The notes under the pieces are model-generated. The model had not been told where the DNA came from and made no database searches. It saw only the letters and a list, made by a program, of their open reading frames with translations. Position numbers and translations under genes: made by a program. Shown piece after piece: positions 32,453 to 44,783 of a stretch of 64,000 nucleotides of DNA. Source of the DNA: Hortaea werneckii (Eukaryota > Ascomycota > Dothideomycetes > Mycosphaerellales > Teratosphaeriaceae); the NCBI GenBank assembly GCA_037044905.1, contig JBAOKB010000077.1, positions 744,001 to 808,000 on the forward strand. The letters run 5' to 3'. Within the stretch, counting starts at the first letter, position 1. Each line of letters begins with the position of its first letter.

Positions 32453-34660
32453 GGACGCCAGTTCTGCTGAAACATGGCGACATCTTGCTACCTGAACCAA
32501 TGCAGCGCACATCTTTTGCTGTACTCTTCGAGACTCTTGTTGTCTACTGACAAAATGCCTTGTTGGCGCCACGGATCTACCCCTCGATTGCACAGGAGCG
32601 TGCCCCCTGCCAGGCGCCCTGTGAGCCTTTCTCAACACCAGATAAGCCGCACCGACCTCCAAATTGGGACCAGGTTTTCGATTCGATTGCTCTTGTCATC
32701 CAGCGTGGGACTGGAGACCTTCGGCTATACGCTTCGATAGAAACAGCTTAATATATCTGTACTGATAGTGGGAATGAGGCGCCACTTGCAGTCTCAAGCA
32801 AAGACGATCACTACTTCCCAACCGCTCTCCCGCGACAAGGGTAAGATATCACCTGCATGCAAGTTGTTAGCAGCTCGAGACTAATGTCATGTCTGCTTGC
32901 TGAGCCACTTTCACAACTTTTCGCCTTAGTAGACACAACTATCATAATCTCTCAAGGGGAATCAATGTAGCTCAGAGGCCAGTCAGGCAATTGATGAGTG
33001 GTCGAGCCTGTAGGATGACGCAGCAGTTGCAGCAGAGTAGCTCGACCTCCAACCACTCCACTGACCCCACGATGCTGTTTCTGACCAAAAAGCCACCGCC
33101 CGACCGAAAAAAGGACTGGTCCGTCCCCCTAGGTTGGATTCCAAGGACGACATTCAGATTGCCATTTGCTTTGCCATTGGCTGAATGTCACCGACAAACT
33201 GGCCTTCCATGCACTATGCGTCTTGAAACCCGGCAGAGCTACCGAGGTACCAAAGGGTTATAGCGCGTCAAGATTCATGCCGCGTCGGACTCTTGATCAT
33301 TGGCACGCAGGCCAAGACGTGCATCGCAATGTATACGACATTTCTCGGAGAAAAACATATGGCCGATCGTGCATACTTCCTGGGCCGTCATTTGGTTGAC
33401 TTCATCAACTAGCTGCAGGTATCTGTTCCGTGAACCCGGTATATAGCGAGAAGCGTCAATTCCAAGAGCTAGGCCATGATAGCAACCGATAGCAGGCTCG
33501 TCGCTGTTCCACTTATCAAAACTTGAGATGTTGATCCTCGAGCTTGATCTCCCGCGGCTCCAAGTCCGGAGTCCGGCTCGAAGTTGAATTCGCGCTACCG
33601 CAGGAACGTTTCCGCAACGGTGTGGGGAGAGATCCCGCCAACGTGGCTTACGTAGTGCTAGACATCATCTCAGAACATTCAAATTCGCATTCTACATATA
33701 AATGGAGGTATACGTTGACATTCGCCAAGCGGCCGAGCCGCTTGCCTCAGTAAGCCGGCCATGCATTGAACGCACAGTTGAGATAACGAATAAGTCTGAC
33801 CTTGCGGCAAACCGAATCTTGGGAACGGTCGAAATCATGATGATGCGTCCGCTGATGGTTATGACTTGGCAGGCAAGGATGCGAAAGGTCTGAGGGTGCT
33901 CTCCTTCTTCGTCGGAAGTGGCTGCGATGATCCCCCTTTTTTTTTCCCCCCTTTTTTCGAAGCGTGACCCAGCTATTTTTTTAGAGAAAAGGAAGGGGGG
34001 TGGGGTCTGCCAAAGCTGATTTTCCACTCATTTTACATCGCCTTTCGTTTTGGCGAGGGACAACACCACGGATCATAAGTAAGATAGATGGGTTTCACTT
34101 GCTGGAGCTCACCGTTTCACCTAAGTGCCAGCAAGCCACCGACTAGAATAGAGACTATCAGCCGGTACTGCCAATGAAGTACCCGGACTGCCTCGGTCAG
34201 CTAATGCAAGGACATCGAGTACTGCATTGACTTTGTTGCTGACCGATTCTGTGGACGGCCGCAGCCAAGAACAAGAAGCAATCAGCTCTTTGCGTTTTAA
34301 ATTCTGGGGCTATATTCATCTGCCCACCGCCAAGTCCGTAGAGTACGTGTTCTGGCAACGCAACAAAGGAGGAGAGCCATGATCTTGGTCTTGTCCAATT
34401 GGTCTTGGAAGCTCTAAAGTGATATCGGTCCCGAAGCTAGCTCGCCTCAAGCTTCGGGGCCGATGTCATTTTGGAGGAGGGATATGAGTTATTTTACATA
34501 AGGCCATGATTCTCGACGCGTGTGAGAATCGGTCTTGTACTCATATAGCAGAGCCAACTCAGCTGAAAACGAGGGGAATCCTTCGAGAGTCAGACAGATA
34601 TTCCAGATCTTTAAGACTTCCAGTGTTCAGACTTAATTGGGACCGGATCAGCTAACCATT
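32453..34660. other. Long intergenic region
   Basis: A 2.2-kb gap upstream of the FAD monooxygenase. It contains only short frames without recognisable content. A T/C homopolymer cluster lies at about 33931-33958. Part of it must be the monooxygenase promoter. No gene, tRNA or repeat family is supported. Confidence 0.5.
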
Positions 34661-36286
34661 ATGTGCTACGACATTTTGGAGACGATGAACAGCGCTCCGC
34701 TTCAGATCTTCCCCAAGAGCGGTATTACAGTCCTCATTGTAGGCACTGGCTTCGGTGGCCTAACAGCAGCTCTTGAGTGCTACCGCAAGGGCCACGATGT
34801 CCGCATCCTCGAGCGCAACCAAACAACTGATACTAGCGGTATGCCATACATCGCTACACCCCTCACTTGATGAAGCTGACATCTCTATAGGAGACATGTA
34901 CTTCATGGGCCGAAGCTGCGCTGGAATCTTCAAGCACTGGCCTGAAATGAAAGAGACGTTCGATAGAATATCCCTAGACGGCGCATACATCGAAACGTTT
35001 AAACACTCCGGCGAGCGTATGTTCCCACCTACCAAGGTCGCAGATCGTCTCCGATCGAAAGAAGGCGTCGTGCCTGGCTCCTTCCAGATGCGGCCGTTGA
35101 TATACTCGATGCTGTTGGAGCAAGTCGAGAAGCTGGGCATCAAGATCGATTACGGCATGCGCGTGGTAGACTACTTCGAGACGGATTCAAATGGTGGTGT
35201 TGAGCTTGAAGACGGATTCCGCCTCACAGCCGACCTTGTCATTGCCGCGGATGGTGTCGGATCCAAATCTCAGAAGCTCACAGGCGGGCAAGTCAGAGCG
35301 CGTACTTCCGGTAGAGCTATGTGGCGAGCCGTGTTCGACAGAAGTGCCTTGGAGCATGCTCCTCACGTCAAGGACTTCTTCTGCATGAAGGATGACAATG
35401 AACCCATTGTGCGGACCTTCTTTGGGTAAGCTATTCACGATAAGCGTCAGCTTTTGCGAAGTACTAATCCATCGCAGGCCAAATGTCTATGCACTGACCT
35501 TGTCGCGCGATGACCGTCTGGTCTGGATCATGAATCACGATGTAAGCACACTTGCAATGTACCCTGCGGTTATCGGTGAGCTAACACATTTCCAAGGCAA
35601 CTGGCAGCGAAGCAGAGAGTTGGCACAACACCATTTCGGCGGACGAGGTGCTAAAAGCCATGGATGAGGTCCCTGGCCCGACCAAATGGGCGCCTGAGTT
35701 CAGAGATCTCGTGAAAGCCAGCCCTCCGAATTCCATCGTCAACTTCGAGCTGTGGTGGCGAGACCCTCAACCAAGTTGGAGTTCACCTGGAGCGCGGGTC
35801 GTTCAGATTGGAGATGCAGCACACAGCTTCTTACCCTCTTCAGGCAACGGAGCAACGCAAGCGATGGAAGACGCCATCTCACTGGCATCATGTCTCGCAG
35901 AATGTGGCAATGCGGACAACGTACCCGAAGCTGTCAAGGCTCATGTCCGCTTCCGCTTCGTCCGCACTTCCTGTGCTCAGAAGATGGGCTTTGCCAACGC
36001 AGAGTTGCTCCAGAACACGGATTGGAATCAGGTCAAGATCGATCCGAGGAAGAGCTCTCCTAAGCTTCCAAAGTGGGTGTGGAATCATGACCCAGAGTAC
36101 TACGCCCACAGCAATTACCGAGCGTGCGTCGACGGGATGTACAAGGGGATCCGTATCGAGCACGACGAGCGCGTCCCTCCGAGCTGGCCGCCAGGGTACG
36201 TCTACGAGCCATGGACTATCGACGAAATCATGGAGGACTTGAGACACGGTCGAGAGGTCGAGCTGGGCGCAGGAGATTGGTCTTAA
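34661..36286 (+). CDS. FAD-dependent monooxygenase (salicylate hydroxylase-like)
   Basis: Four exons, 34661-34838, 34891-35425, 35478-35541 and 35597-36286, give 488 residues. The FAD-binding GxGxxG is GTGFGG at residues 28-33 with ILERN at the end of the second strand. The DG motif is AADGVGSKSQ, and the GD motif with the flavin-binding helix is IGDAAHSFLPSSGNGATQAMEDA (key residues G-D-A-A-H and the Gly-Asn-Gly turn). The WWRDP and VWNHDPEYY segments are common in fungal aromatic-ring monooxygenases of this class. It should insert oxygen into an aromatic or enol substrate using NAD(P)H. MNSAPL 24 nt downstream is a possible alternative start. The next gene, a reductase on the same strand, may act in the same pathway. 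Confidence 0.92.
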
Positions 36287-36873
36287 ACGGCCAACGTCAG
36301 TTCACCGGCTTTTCACTGCGTGTTCCATTTGTTCTTCTGCACTTTTAGCTTGGGTCAGCTCATAGTCGTATGTACTATCTTGGCAAATAATGTACTTTTG
36401 GATGAGTATGACCATTTACTCGCCCAGGAGTCGTGTTTGAGAGCGGGTGCGCCACGCTAGGCATCATTGCCGAGGGGATCTCAACCACGCACTTCAAGCC
36501 GTGCTTCCCCTCTTGCGAAAGTGTTCGTCTCATCAGCTCCCGTCTTCACCCTCGCGATGTCATCTATACCACTGGGAATGATAACGTTGACAGTTGGCTA
36601 CTGCCGCGAATTGCACGTCGTCAGATCCAAGCTATGGAGCGCGTCCGCATCGCGACGCATCCGGAAGCACATGAGTTCAAGTATTCCAAACACATCAGTA
36701 TGACGTGGAGTTCCATCGCGGTGACGCGCTCTCACGCGAGTTACGAGACTTGATGAATGGGTCTTTCTTTCCATTATAGCACTTTGTACTGCCTCGCCGA
36801 TCCATCTTGATTGTCCTCTTAAGTATACATCCATAATTACACCTTTTGTCCATCTCATCATCGACCCGCAAAG
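36287..36873. other. Intergenic region
   Basis: The gap between two plus-strand metabolic genes contains the promoter of the short-chain dehydrogenase. No other feature was seen. Confidence 0.5.
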
Positions 36874-37861
36874 ATGTCTGCACAAACCTCCCAATTCGAC
36901 ACTGGTCACATCCCACCAGTCCAGCAGCAACAAGTCCCTGGCTGGCAAAAGGACATGGAACAGCAGCCTTCAACTGAATATGTCCCTACACCGGAAGGCG
37001 GATACAAGCTCTATGAAGCGAGCGGCAAGCTCAAGAACAGGAAAGCCCTTATTACCGGCGGTGACAGCGGCATCGGCAAAGCTACCGCAGTGCTCTTCGC
37101 CATGGAAGGAGCAGATGTTCTGATCCAATATCTGCCAGAGGAAGAGAAAGACGCACAGGACACAAAAGCCAAGGTGGAGAAGTATGGCCGGAAATGCTAC
37201 ATGTACGCCGCGAATCTCAAGGACAAAGACAACTGCGTCAAGATGGTCGAGAAGGCTGTAAACGAGATGGGCGGAATTAACATACTCTTCAACAACCACG
37301 CCTATCAGATGTACCGGGAGAACATCCTCGAAGTGCCCGATGAGCAATGGTTACACACCTTCGACACGAACATTCACCGTAAGTGGCCTCAATCTCCCGA
37401 TCTCACCATCCGCTGCTATGAAGTATGTTTAGATACTGCCCGACTTGAGCTGACCGCAACAATTACCAGCCTTCTTCTACACCTCCAAAGCCGCTCTCCC
37501 ACACATGAAGAAAGGGGACACCATCATCAACGACGCCTCTGTGAACGCCTACATAGGCCGTCCGGACCTGATAGACTACACTTCCACCAAAGGCGCAATC
37601 GTGGCCTTCACCCGCGCTCTGTCCAATCAATGGGTCGCGAAAGGCATCCGAGTCAACGCCATCGCTCCCGGACCTGTGTATACCCCGCTTGCGGTTGCCA
37701 CGTTCCCGCCACATGCGTTAGAGCAGTTCCAGGGTCCTATGGGTAGGCCGGGCCAGCCGAGTGAGATTGGGGCGGTTTGCGTGTTCCTTGCTAGTACGGA
37801 TAGTAGTCAGATTAGTGGACAGACGATCCACTGTAATGGTGGCGTGGTGGTGAACGGTTGA
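36874..37861 (+). CDS. Short-chain dehydrogenase/reductase
   Basis: Two exons, 36874-37378 and 37470-37861, with a 91-nt intron, give 298 residues. The Rossmann motif TGGDSGIG is at 61-68. The catalytic residues are S192 (NDASVN), Y205 and K209 (YTSTK), and the PGPVYTPL loop follows. The normal NNAG turn reads NNHAY, a variation seen in the subfamily of large bacterial/fungal SDRs with a 50-residue N-terminal extension (general stress, glucose/ribitol dehydrogenase-like). The N-terminal extension here (QQQQVPGWQKDMEQQP) fits that subfamily. It should oxidise or reduce an alcohol/carbonyl with NAD(P) in the cytosol. Confidence 0.93.
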
Positions 37862-38108
37862 TCTTCGCCATGTAGATGTGGATGGGAAGCTCACATGGGA
37901 GCTGTGAACGGGCTATGACAGTCGGCTGTACGTTAGAAATGAGATAACGCTCACAGTAAGAGTTACGATGTCAGTGAAAACAGCACTTCTTGAATGCTAG
38001 TCGCTTCCATTTGGTACAGGGGATCGTAAACATCTTTTTTCGCCATAACCCATACTCCACATCCCATTGCCATGCGGTCCCAAGTTGGGATCCAAGCAGG
38101 GGGACTTC

Positions 38109-38870
38109 TCAAGTCAACTTCTGCTTGATGAAGAAAGCCCGCAAATAACTCAACTGCCACGCACACGTCACGCCCAGAACACACAGCTGAATCAAGGTCC
38201 ATCTGACCACGCGTGAGTTGACACTTTCACTCTGATCGCGGAACTCGGCCTCCCGCTCGCGCTGAAAGACCTGTTCCCTCCTTACATCCTGCAACCTCGC
38301 ATTGATGTCCCGAACCTTCTGCACTACCTCTCCGATTTTGTCCTTGTCGCTACTTTCGATCTGAGAAGTCTCACCGATAGCCATATCGAGCTCAAACTTG
38401 ATTCCGCCGACTTGCGAGCCGGAGAAGAGGAATCCGGAGGTCGCGGGGACATTGGTGGGCGTGAAGCAGAGTCGGTGGTCGCCTGAGTCTGCTGCGGAGA
38501 AAGTGAATTTGCCAGAAGAAGAGCCCCGCTGGGATACGATACGGTGGTCGTTGTCGAAGGTTTCGTCGACGGAGATGAAGATGCCCTGTTGGTGGTTAAA
38601 GCACACGGGTCATGTCAGCCAAGGGACCTCAGGTATACGTAATTGAGACACATTGTTGTGGGTGAAAGTAATTACCATTTCAGGGTTATCAACGTAGGTT
38701 CGCGACTGCTCGTTCCACTGTGTAGCCTTGTAGGAGCCGACCACGAGGGTATCCTTGGGAAGCTCCTCGAAGAAGCATTTCTGCGAAGGCCCGTCGATGT
38801 AGAAGTAGAGAGCCTGTGTCTGGCATACGAGGAGTACGAGGCTAATGAGACTTGGGAGTAGTCGTATCAT
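38109..38870 (-). CDS. p24/emp24 family ER-Golgi cargo receptor
   Basis: Two exons on the minus strand, 38870-38676 and 38585-38109, give 223 residues. A signal peptide (residues 1-20) is followed by LYFYIDGPSQKCFFEELPKD, the start of the GOLD domain, whose second Cys is in HRLCFTPTN. A coiled-coil stretch (about 130-185) and a single membrane helix follow. The cytosolic tail is FFIKQKLT: the FF pair suits COPII export and the lysines at -5 and -3 form a KxKxx COPI retrieval signal. The protein cycles between ER and Golgi as part of p24 complexes. The order of features and tail resembles the delta or gamma/alpha type (Erp1-like) rather than Emp24 itself, but I cannot assign it securely. Confidence 0.93.
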
Positions 38871-39909
38871 GGCTGGCGGCGGTTGGCACGTCGAATGGTG
38901 AACGAGTCGCCTTTCGTTGTCGTCGCTGGGCAGCTCGAAAGTGCCAACGCGACAACTTCCCCTTTCGGGAGGGCGGCAGCAATTCCGCTACCGCGTCAGC
39001 TCGCCATCGTGAAGTCGACTCCAATGGATTCACGGCATGACCACCAGGAGTGAACATTCTCAGCTTTGATATTCCTCAAAGCAAAATAAGGGTTCATATT
39101 TTCCGTCACCTATGCAATGATATGGCTAAAGACCTTGCCCGAAGCCGGTCTAAAGTGTCGCCAATTGTGACCATCTACCGAACATTGCACGTGGTAAAGA
39201 CACTCATGCTCGAACAGAACTGCGTTGCAGGTCATCAACCCAAAGACAATTCTTGAATTTCGAAATCTCTGCCCGAATAAAGAACCTCCTGTCGTCAATA
39301 TGCGAGCTCTCTAGCGATCCATTCTCGCCGCTATCTCGTTATCAGCGCGCCTTCTACCATCCCTTGGCAGCAGTCTTGGCCTTCACTGCACGTCGCTGTC
39401 CTTATCTCTATCCAATACCGCGACCTTGTGTTCCTGAATCGACCTTATCACTCTTAAATCATTCGTTCGACATTCAGGCGGAAGGGATCAAGCTTTGCTC
39501 TCAACGCCACCCGTTCAACTTGACCGTCAATCTATGCCGGGTTTAAACAAAGTATAGCAAATGCGCCATCTCCGGTTCTGTGCTGGCCAATGGCTGTCTC
39601 CATGTATTGGGGTTCAAGTGCCACTTCTAGTAGGATTGGCAGGTTTCTTGGTCTAATTGAGGTGATAGGCAATCTGCTTTTGCTTGAGCTGCCGCTGTCT
39701 CGACAATAAGCGGATGGTGACTGATTTGAGGTCCCGCGTTTATCCTGTTGCTTTCAACCCGATTCACCAGTTGAAGACAGTGTGAAGTATGCCCTCTCAT
39801 CTCCCCACCTTCCTCTGCCCAATCTCAAGTTCTCTCTTTTCCCCGTTGCCTCAAACGACCTCATCCCGCCCTTGGTCATTTTCTCTACTCCCGCCCAAAC
39901 ACAACCAAA
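38871..39909. other. Intergenic region, divergent promoter
   Basis: About 1.04 kb separates the p24 gene (-) and the FNT transporter (+). Short frames only. Nothing repeated. Confidence 0.5.
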
Positions 39910-40976
39910 ATGTACATGCACGTGGTCAACAACTGCTACTCCGCCAAGGAGACGGTAGAGCTCTGCTCCCGGGCCGGCGTCATGAAAGCGAACATGCGCC
40001 TCGACAAGATCTTCATGAGCGCCGTCATGGCAGGGTGTCTACTGTCCTTCGCCTGTGCGGCTGTGCTCATCACCGAAACCGCGCCGTGGTATCAGGAGAA
40101 TGCGCCGGGTCTGATTCGCATGATCGGGGCTTTGATTTTTCCTTTCGGACTCGTCAGTATTGTAGTTACGGGAGCGGACCTCTGCACGGGTAGCTTCTTG
40201 GTAAGTTCACACGGCCTCGAGAGAGTGTCATGTTCTCTGACAGGAGAAAAATCCAGTATGCGACCCTTGCAGTCCTTCACCGACGAATCTCAGTTCTCAA
40301 AATGCTGATCCACTGGACTGTGACCTTCTTCGGAAACCTCGCGGGATCTCTCTTCGTCATGGCCATTATCGCGGGGTACGGTGGCGTCTTCAGCGCCGAG
40401 CCCTACTACAACGAAGCAGAGTCGTTCGCGACTACTAAGGTCGTCACGCCTGGATGGCACCAAATCTTCCTCCGAGGCATTGGCGCCAACTGGCTCGTCT
40501 GTCTGGCTTGCTTCCTCGCTTTCATGGCGAGGGAGTATTTTAGTAAAGTCGTCGCGATCTGGTGGCCGACGTTCGCTTTTGTTACGTTGGGGTTTGATCA
40601 CGTTGTTGCGAATATGTTCTTCGTGCCACTGGCTATCTTTCTTGGGTCTGAGGAGATTACTGTGGGATATTATATCTGGAAGAGTATGATCCCTGCCTTG
40701 ATTGGCAATATCTTTGGTGGTGGGTTGTTTGTAGGGGTGGTTTATTGGTATTTGGTAAGAGCTCTTTCTCTTCAATCTCTACATGATGGATATAAAAGGT
40801 GTGCCGGCTGACTGTGATTAATCTAGTATCTTACTGGCGACACAGCACCTATTCCGATTGACGGAAATGTGTTTGGAAGCGACGCTGAGCGTTTGGTGGG
40901 CCAAGAGACTCCTGAAAACTCAAATGAGGATGGCAATGGGAATGAAGAACGTAAGAGTGCAGAGAGAATGGTGTAG
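39910..40976 (+). CDS. Formate/nitrite transporter (FNT family)
   Basis: Three exons, 39910-40200, 40257-40754 and 40827-40976, give 312 residues with six membrane segments, the normal FNT number. Signature segments are KANMRLDKIFMSAVMAG (first helix), FPFGLVSIVVTGADLCTGSF (the pore-lining broken helix 2), and GFDHVVANMFFVPLAIFLG (helix 5, with the conserved His-Val-Val-Ala-Asn). The pore His is in GFDHVVAN. FNT channels pass formate or nitrite as pentameric acid/anion carriers in the plasma membrane. Fungal relatives such as NitA import nitrite. The C-terminal tail (last exon) is acidic and disordered. It lies alone, not beside nitrate assimilation genes here. Confidence 0.94.
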
Positions 40977-42540
40977 AGTTAGACCTAGTACGCGAGATCT
41001 GAAATCGTCTTGTTGCAAACGCCCCCTATGTTCCTGCCCCAACCATCTTGTGGGCAGGACTATCCACATGTTGTTCAAATGTGACACAGTCTAGTGAGCC
41101 TTTCCCCTGACGAGCCATCCGCAAAGGCAGGCATACTCACACGGCTCGTTTAAACACGCCAAAACTCTGTCCCCAACTCCTGCCTGCCGCTCTATGATTT
41201 CAAACGAAGGTATGTGGAGCAACCCACAGGCACCAAAATAAAATCTGGAGAAGTCACCAGTATGTCACTTCCAGTTCCCGTCATTATTTCCAGCCAAGCC
41301 GCCTGTCCCGGGTCTCTCGGCTATCTCGCTAGATCTCATGTCTCCACCACCACGCTCCATCTACAATAGCGCTCCGAGCCGCTTCATGAACCTAGTTGAT
41401 CTATATGCATGGTCTCTTTTTGTGTGTGGAGGCGAGGACCACGCCTAGCTTTTCAAATTAGATAGCATCTCTTGCCGATCGCTGCTGGTTCAAGAAGTAA
41501 CACCAACTGGCTGCTCGAAATAGCAGTGCTCGGTCTGAGACAAATCCAAACCCTCGCTTCCATCACATCGGCATTGAAAGTTTAGATTGTTTGCGAAAAA
41601 GATAAACAGCCAAAACGTCCGCCAACTCGACTCGCTTGCGCGTGTTGTGGGCGCTGATGCGAGTGTAAATCCAGCCATTGGACCCTGGCGGCAAACACGC
41701 TTTTCAGATGAAAAGATACGTACCTGCGACTGCTGTATTAGAGACGGTTTGGGTTTCGTCCCTGCGTGACAATAGGCCCGCGATAAAGTTGCAGGAGCGT
41801 GGGCTGAGCTTATCAGACGAGATAGCAGCAGCAGTTCTTGCGCAAGTTGAGGCTGGGAAGGCCAATGTAACCTTGGTCTCTAATTCGCCTCTCACCTACG
41901 CCAGAGTGAGCCCGCGAAGAGCGCCTGAGGGCCGGTAGTCGAGTCGTGAACTACCTGTACTGTATGGAATTTGCGAATAACATGTATTGAGATGCTGTCA
42001 AGGTAGAGAAGGCGAACGAAGCAGTAAGAATGAGAAGACTTGGTTCATGCAATAATCGTATAATTCGTAGGCGTGTATCTATAACCACGCTGAGCCAAAA
42101 CGCTCCAGTCGTCTAGACGACTTGTTTTGAATGCGTCGAACATATCGACGTCCAATGTATGCTCCTCCCTCATGCAAAATAACATTCCCATCTCTCTCCA
42201 ATGCCACTCCCAAGTATGCGATAAACAGGGGGTATCCACCTCGACCGAAAACAAGAGACACATACACACCAACTGAGAACCCAAAGACCCTTCGCCAACA
42301 CCACACCATGTCGTGAGCCCTTTCCACCTAGCCGTGGTCCGGGCAGACAGAGAAGCCTTCCATCTACTGATACAACAAGGCCCATCCCCCAAGAGTAGAA
42401 AAAACTTTTAGTATACATTCGTCAAAAGGGAAGTTAGACCGTGACGCCCTCCCCATGGTTGAACCAGCTCCAACGTTGGATGTGAGACGAGCGGAGCGTA
42501 AGTTCGCCACTGCTCTCATGGAGATGATGAAGAAGACAAA
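40977..42540. other. Intergenic region
   Basis: A 1.56-kb gap between the convergent ends of the FNT transporter and the Ecl1-type gene. I see only short frames, none with recognisable content. Confidence 0.5.
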
Positions 42541-43053
42541 TCATCTCAGACTCGGTCGACGCTTTGCAGCCTTCGCCTGCGAGAAAGAACTGAAGTAGCC
42601 ATCGAGCTCGGCCTTGGCCTTTTGCGAGATGCCGCTAGTCGAGGATACGCATCCGCTGTTGCTCACGTTGGAAGAGAGGGATGTCCGTGATGAGCAGGGG
42701 GTGATGGCGCGCTGTGATGCGATGGACTGGGATCGCGGCTGCTCTGTGGGAGTCCGCATGAAGTAAGAGTCGTGGTTGCTATAATCCCGACCTATTTGGC
42801 GAGGAGAAGTAGAGCCGGGTTTGTTTGCCGCGGCGAAGTCGAATGCCGGGGAGAGGACGTAGTTAGAGGAGTCTTGGTTGGATGTCTGCGACGACCAGGA
42901 TAATCGGGCGGCGTTGGATGGTGCCAGTGGTGACCTTGGTGATGGTGGTGCCGGTCTTGATGCATTTTCGAGGTCGGCTAGTCGGCATTGCTGAGAGCAG
43001 TATGCTCCGTTGGGTGACTGCTTGTCACAGGCGAGGCAGAAGTCGCAATCCAT
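42541..43053 (-). CDS. Ecl1-type zinc-binding stress/lifespan regulator
   Basis: Starting at the ATG at 43053 the protein has 170 residues. The N-terminus MDCDFCLACDKQ with GAYCSQQCRLADLE is a cysteine cluster (C-x2-C-x2-C then C-x3-C) of the Ecl1/2/3 family, small fungal proteins that extend chronological lifespan when overproduced in yeast and respond to nutrient and zinc stress. The rest is Ser-rich and disordered, with many SP/TP-like sites, and ends with a KAKAELDGYFSSF helix and a basic tail. A longer frame from 43236 adds 61 residues that look like leader and do not match the family, so I prefer 43053. The domain assignment is from memory of the motif, so moderate. Confidence 0.8.
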   Translation of the reverse strand: MDCDFCLACDKQSPNGAYCSQQCRLADLENASRPAPPSPRSPLAPSNAARLSWSSQTSNQDSSNYVLSPAFDFAAANKPGSTSPRQIGRDYSNHDSYFMRTPTEQPRSQSIASQRAITPCSSRTSLSSNVSNSGCVSSTSGISQKAKAELDGYFSSFSQAKAAKRRPSLR

Positions 43054-44740
43054 GGCTTTGTAATAGAATGGAAATCCAGTGAGGAAGAAAAGTTGCAAAT
43101 GGCTTGTCGCTTTATCAAGGAATGACTGTGAAGCGAAGTCGGCGTCTCTTGTAGCTATAGCTGATGAATCATTCGACGCACGGGCTATGGCGTGCTCCGT
43201 GAAGGAAGATGATATGATGAGTCTTGAGTGAGGCAAGGGACCAGATGACCAATACTAGCTTCGAATGTTGTGATAGTGATGGATGATCGTGAAGAGGTTT
43301 GGACAGAACGCTAACAGAAAACGTGAAGAGGCTACAGGATGGGGTATTTGAGGGGAGAATACCAATGTCGCCGAAAAGGCTTCATAGCTCAGGCACACCT
43401 TTTCAGAGGTAGGAAGCGAATGAGAATCCTCCCAGGGTCTCGCGGTGGATCTCCCTGCAGCTGAACAGAACCGTCATGCGCCATCGCGCTGCGGTTGGTG
43501 AGCAGACATCAAGGTCCATGTGCGTGGGGTTGTTTCTGCCCGCGTCCCTCCATCCTGTCCCCAGGCGGCACATTCGGCGGGTACCTCGCTCAGCCAGTCC
43601 CAGCGCTCTCGACCCTGAGGGCGAATGAAAAGCCTGGAGCCATGCACAGGATGCAGCATTAGCGTCTGCCAACAGGGTGGAGGAGTAAGCTAGGCAAAGA
43701 CTAATTCGATTTTTCTGCTTGCCGCGATTGGCCTCCTGCGAGCACATGGTCCCTACAGCATCACAGAGTGCTGGTTGAAACGTTCAACATGGGGCCGCGT
43801 CGAACTGCTGGGGTCACTACTGTGGACTCTCGTCCCCCTCACAACCACAGGCGAATGATTAGACCGTTCCAGAGGGGCACGGCTCCGGTGATTTTTTCGG
43901 AGCCACCGGACTATAAGCAATCCCTCCGTAGAGCACCACCAGCAGCAGGCACGGGGCGCATTATTACGTTCAACATCTGACTTGGTGTCTCGGAACATGT
44001 CTGCTCGCACATTACACCTGCAGTCTCCTGGGCAGGCACACTTCTTCCAACATGACGACCTGACGTCTATGCGCATGAAGAAGTTTGCCTTCATTCCTGT
44101 CACACAACCTCACCTGGGCGGGGGGAAAGCAGGCACAGACGTTTTCCCGGGGGCGTCAATGGACAAAGCCAAGTCCGTGTGAGCCGTATCAGCAGGTCTT
44201 TTTTCCTTTCTCTTCTCGCTTGTTTCTCCAGAGACCCGCTCTCGCCGCCGCCGCCGCCGCCGCCTTGCCCGCAGCCCGCTCCACTCCACAGCCGAGCATC
44301 TATAAGCGGGGACGGAGGCGACGGTCGGGTACGTACCGCTACTAGCCGCTAGTAGAACCGCCAGTGCGGCGGCTCAGGGTCGACTTACCACCTGATGAGC
44401 AACTGGGAGCATTCGTGAAGTGTTGATAGGCGTACAGTACCACTCAAGATAGACCATTTTCTTTGCGCAAAGCTTACCCAGGTAGAGAGTGAAAACACAG
44501 CTGACCTTCGGCTAGAACTTGATTACCTATTCTGACCAACATGATTGAAAATTTCCCAGTGTCACGGTACCACCTTGCTGACCTCCAAAACGGCATTCCG
44601 ATGATTCAGCAGTTTAAGAAACCGGCGGGATCAGGTCATCCGAGCAGGGGTTTTCCAAACCGTGCCCTCTGTGGGCCGAAGAAAAGGTCTCACTTCAATT
44701 GCTGGTTCAAATATGCGACAGCAACTAATCAAGATGCGGC

Positions 44741-44741
<1 letters not shown>

Positions 44742-44780
<39 letters not shown>
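44742..44780. repeat. CAG trinucleotide repeat, 13 units
   Basis: A perfect CAG run lies inside a 101-codon plus-strand frame (44541-44846) that would read it as poly-Gln, but this frame has no recognisable domain and no matching start context, so I do not call a gene. Confidence 0.85.

Positions 44781-44783
<3 letters not shown>

Noticed and set aside
42045..42392. 115-codon minus-strand frame
   Set aside because: No family resemblance; it lies in the 3' region of the Ecl1-type gene.
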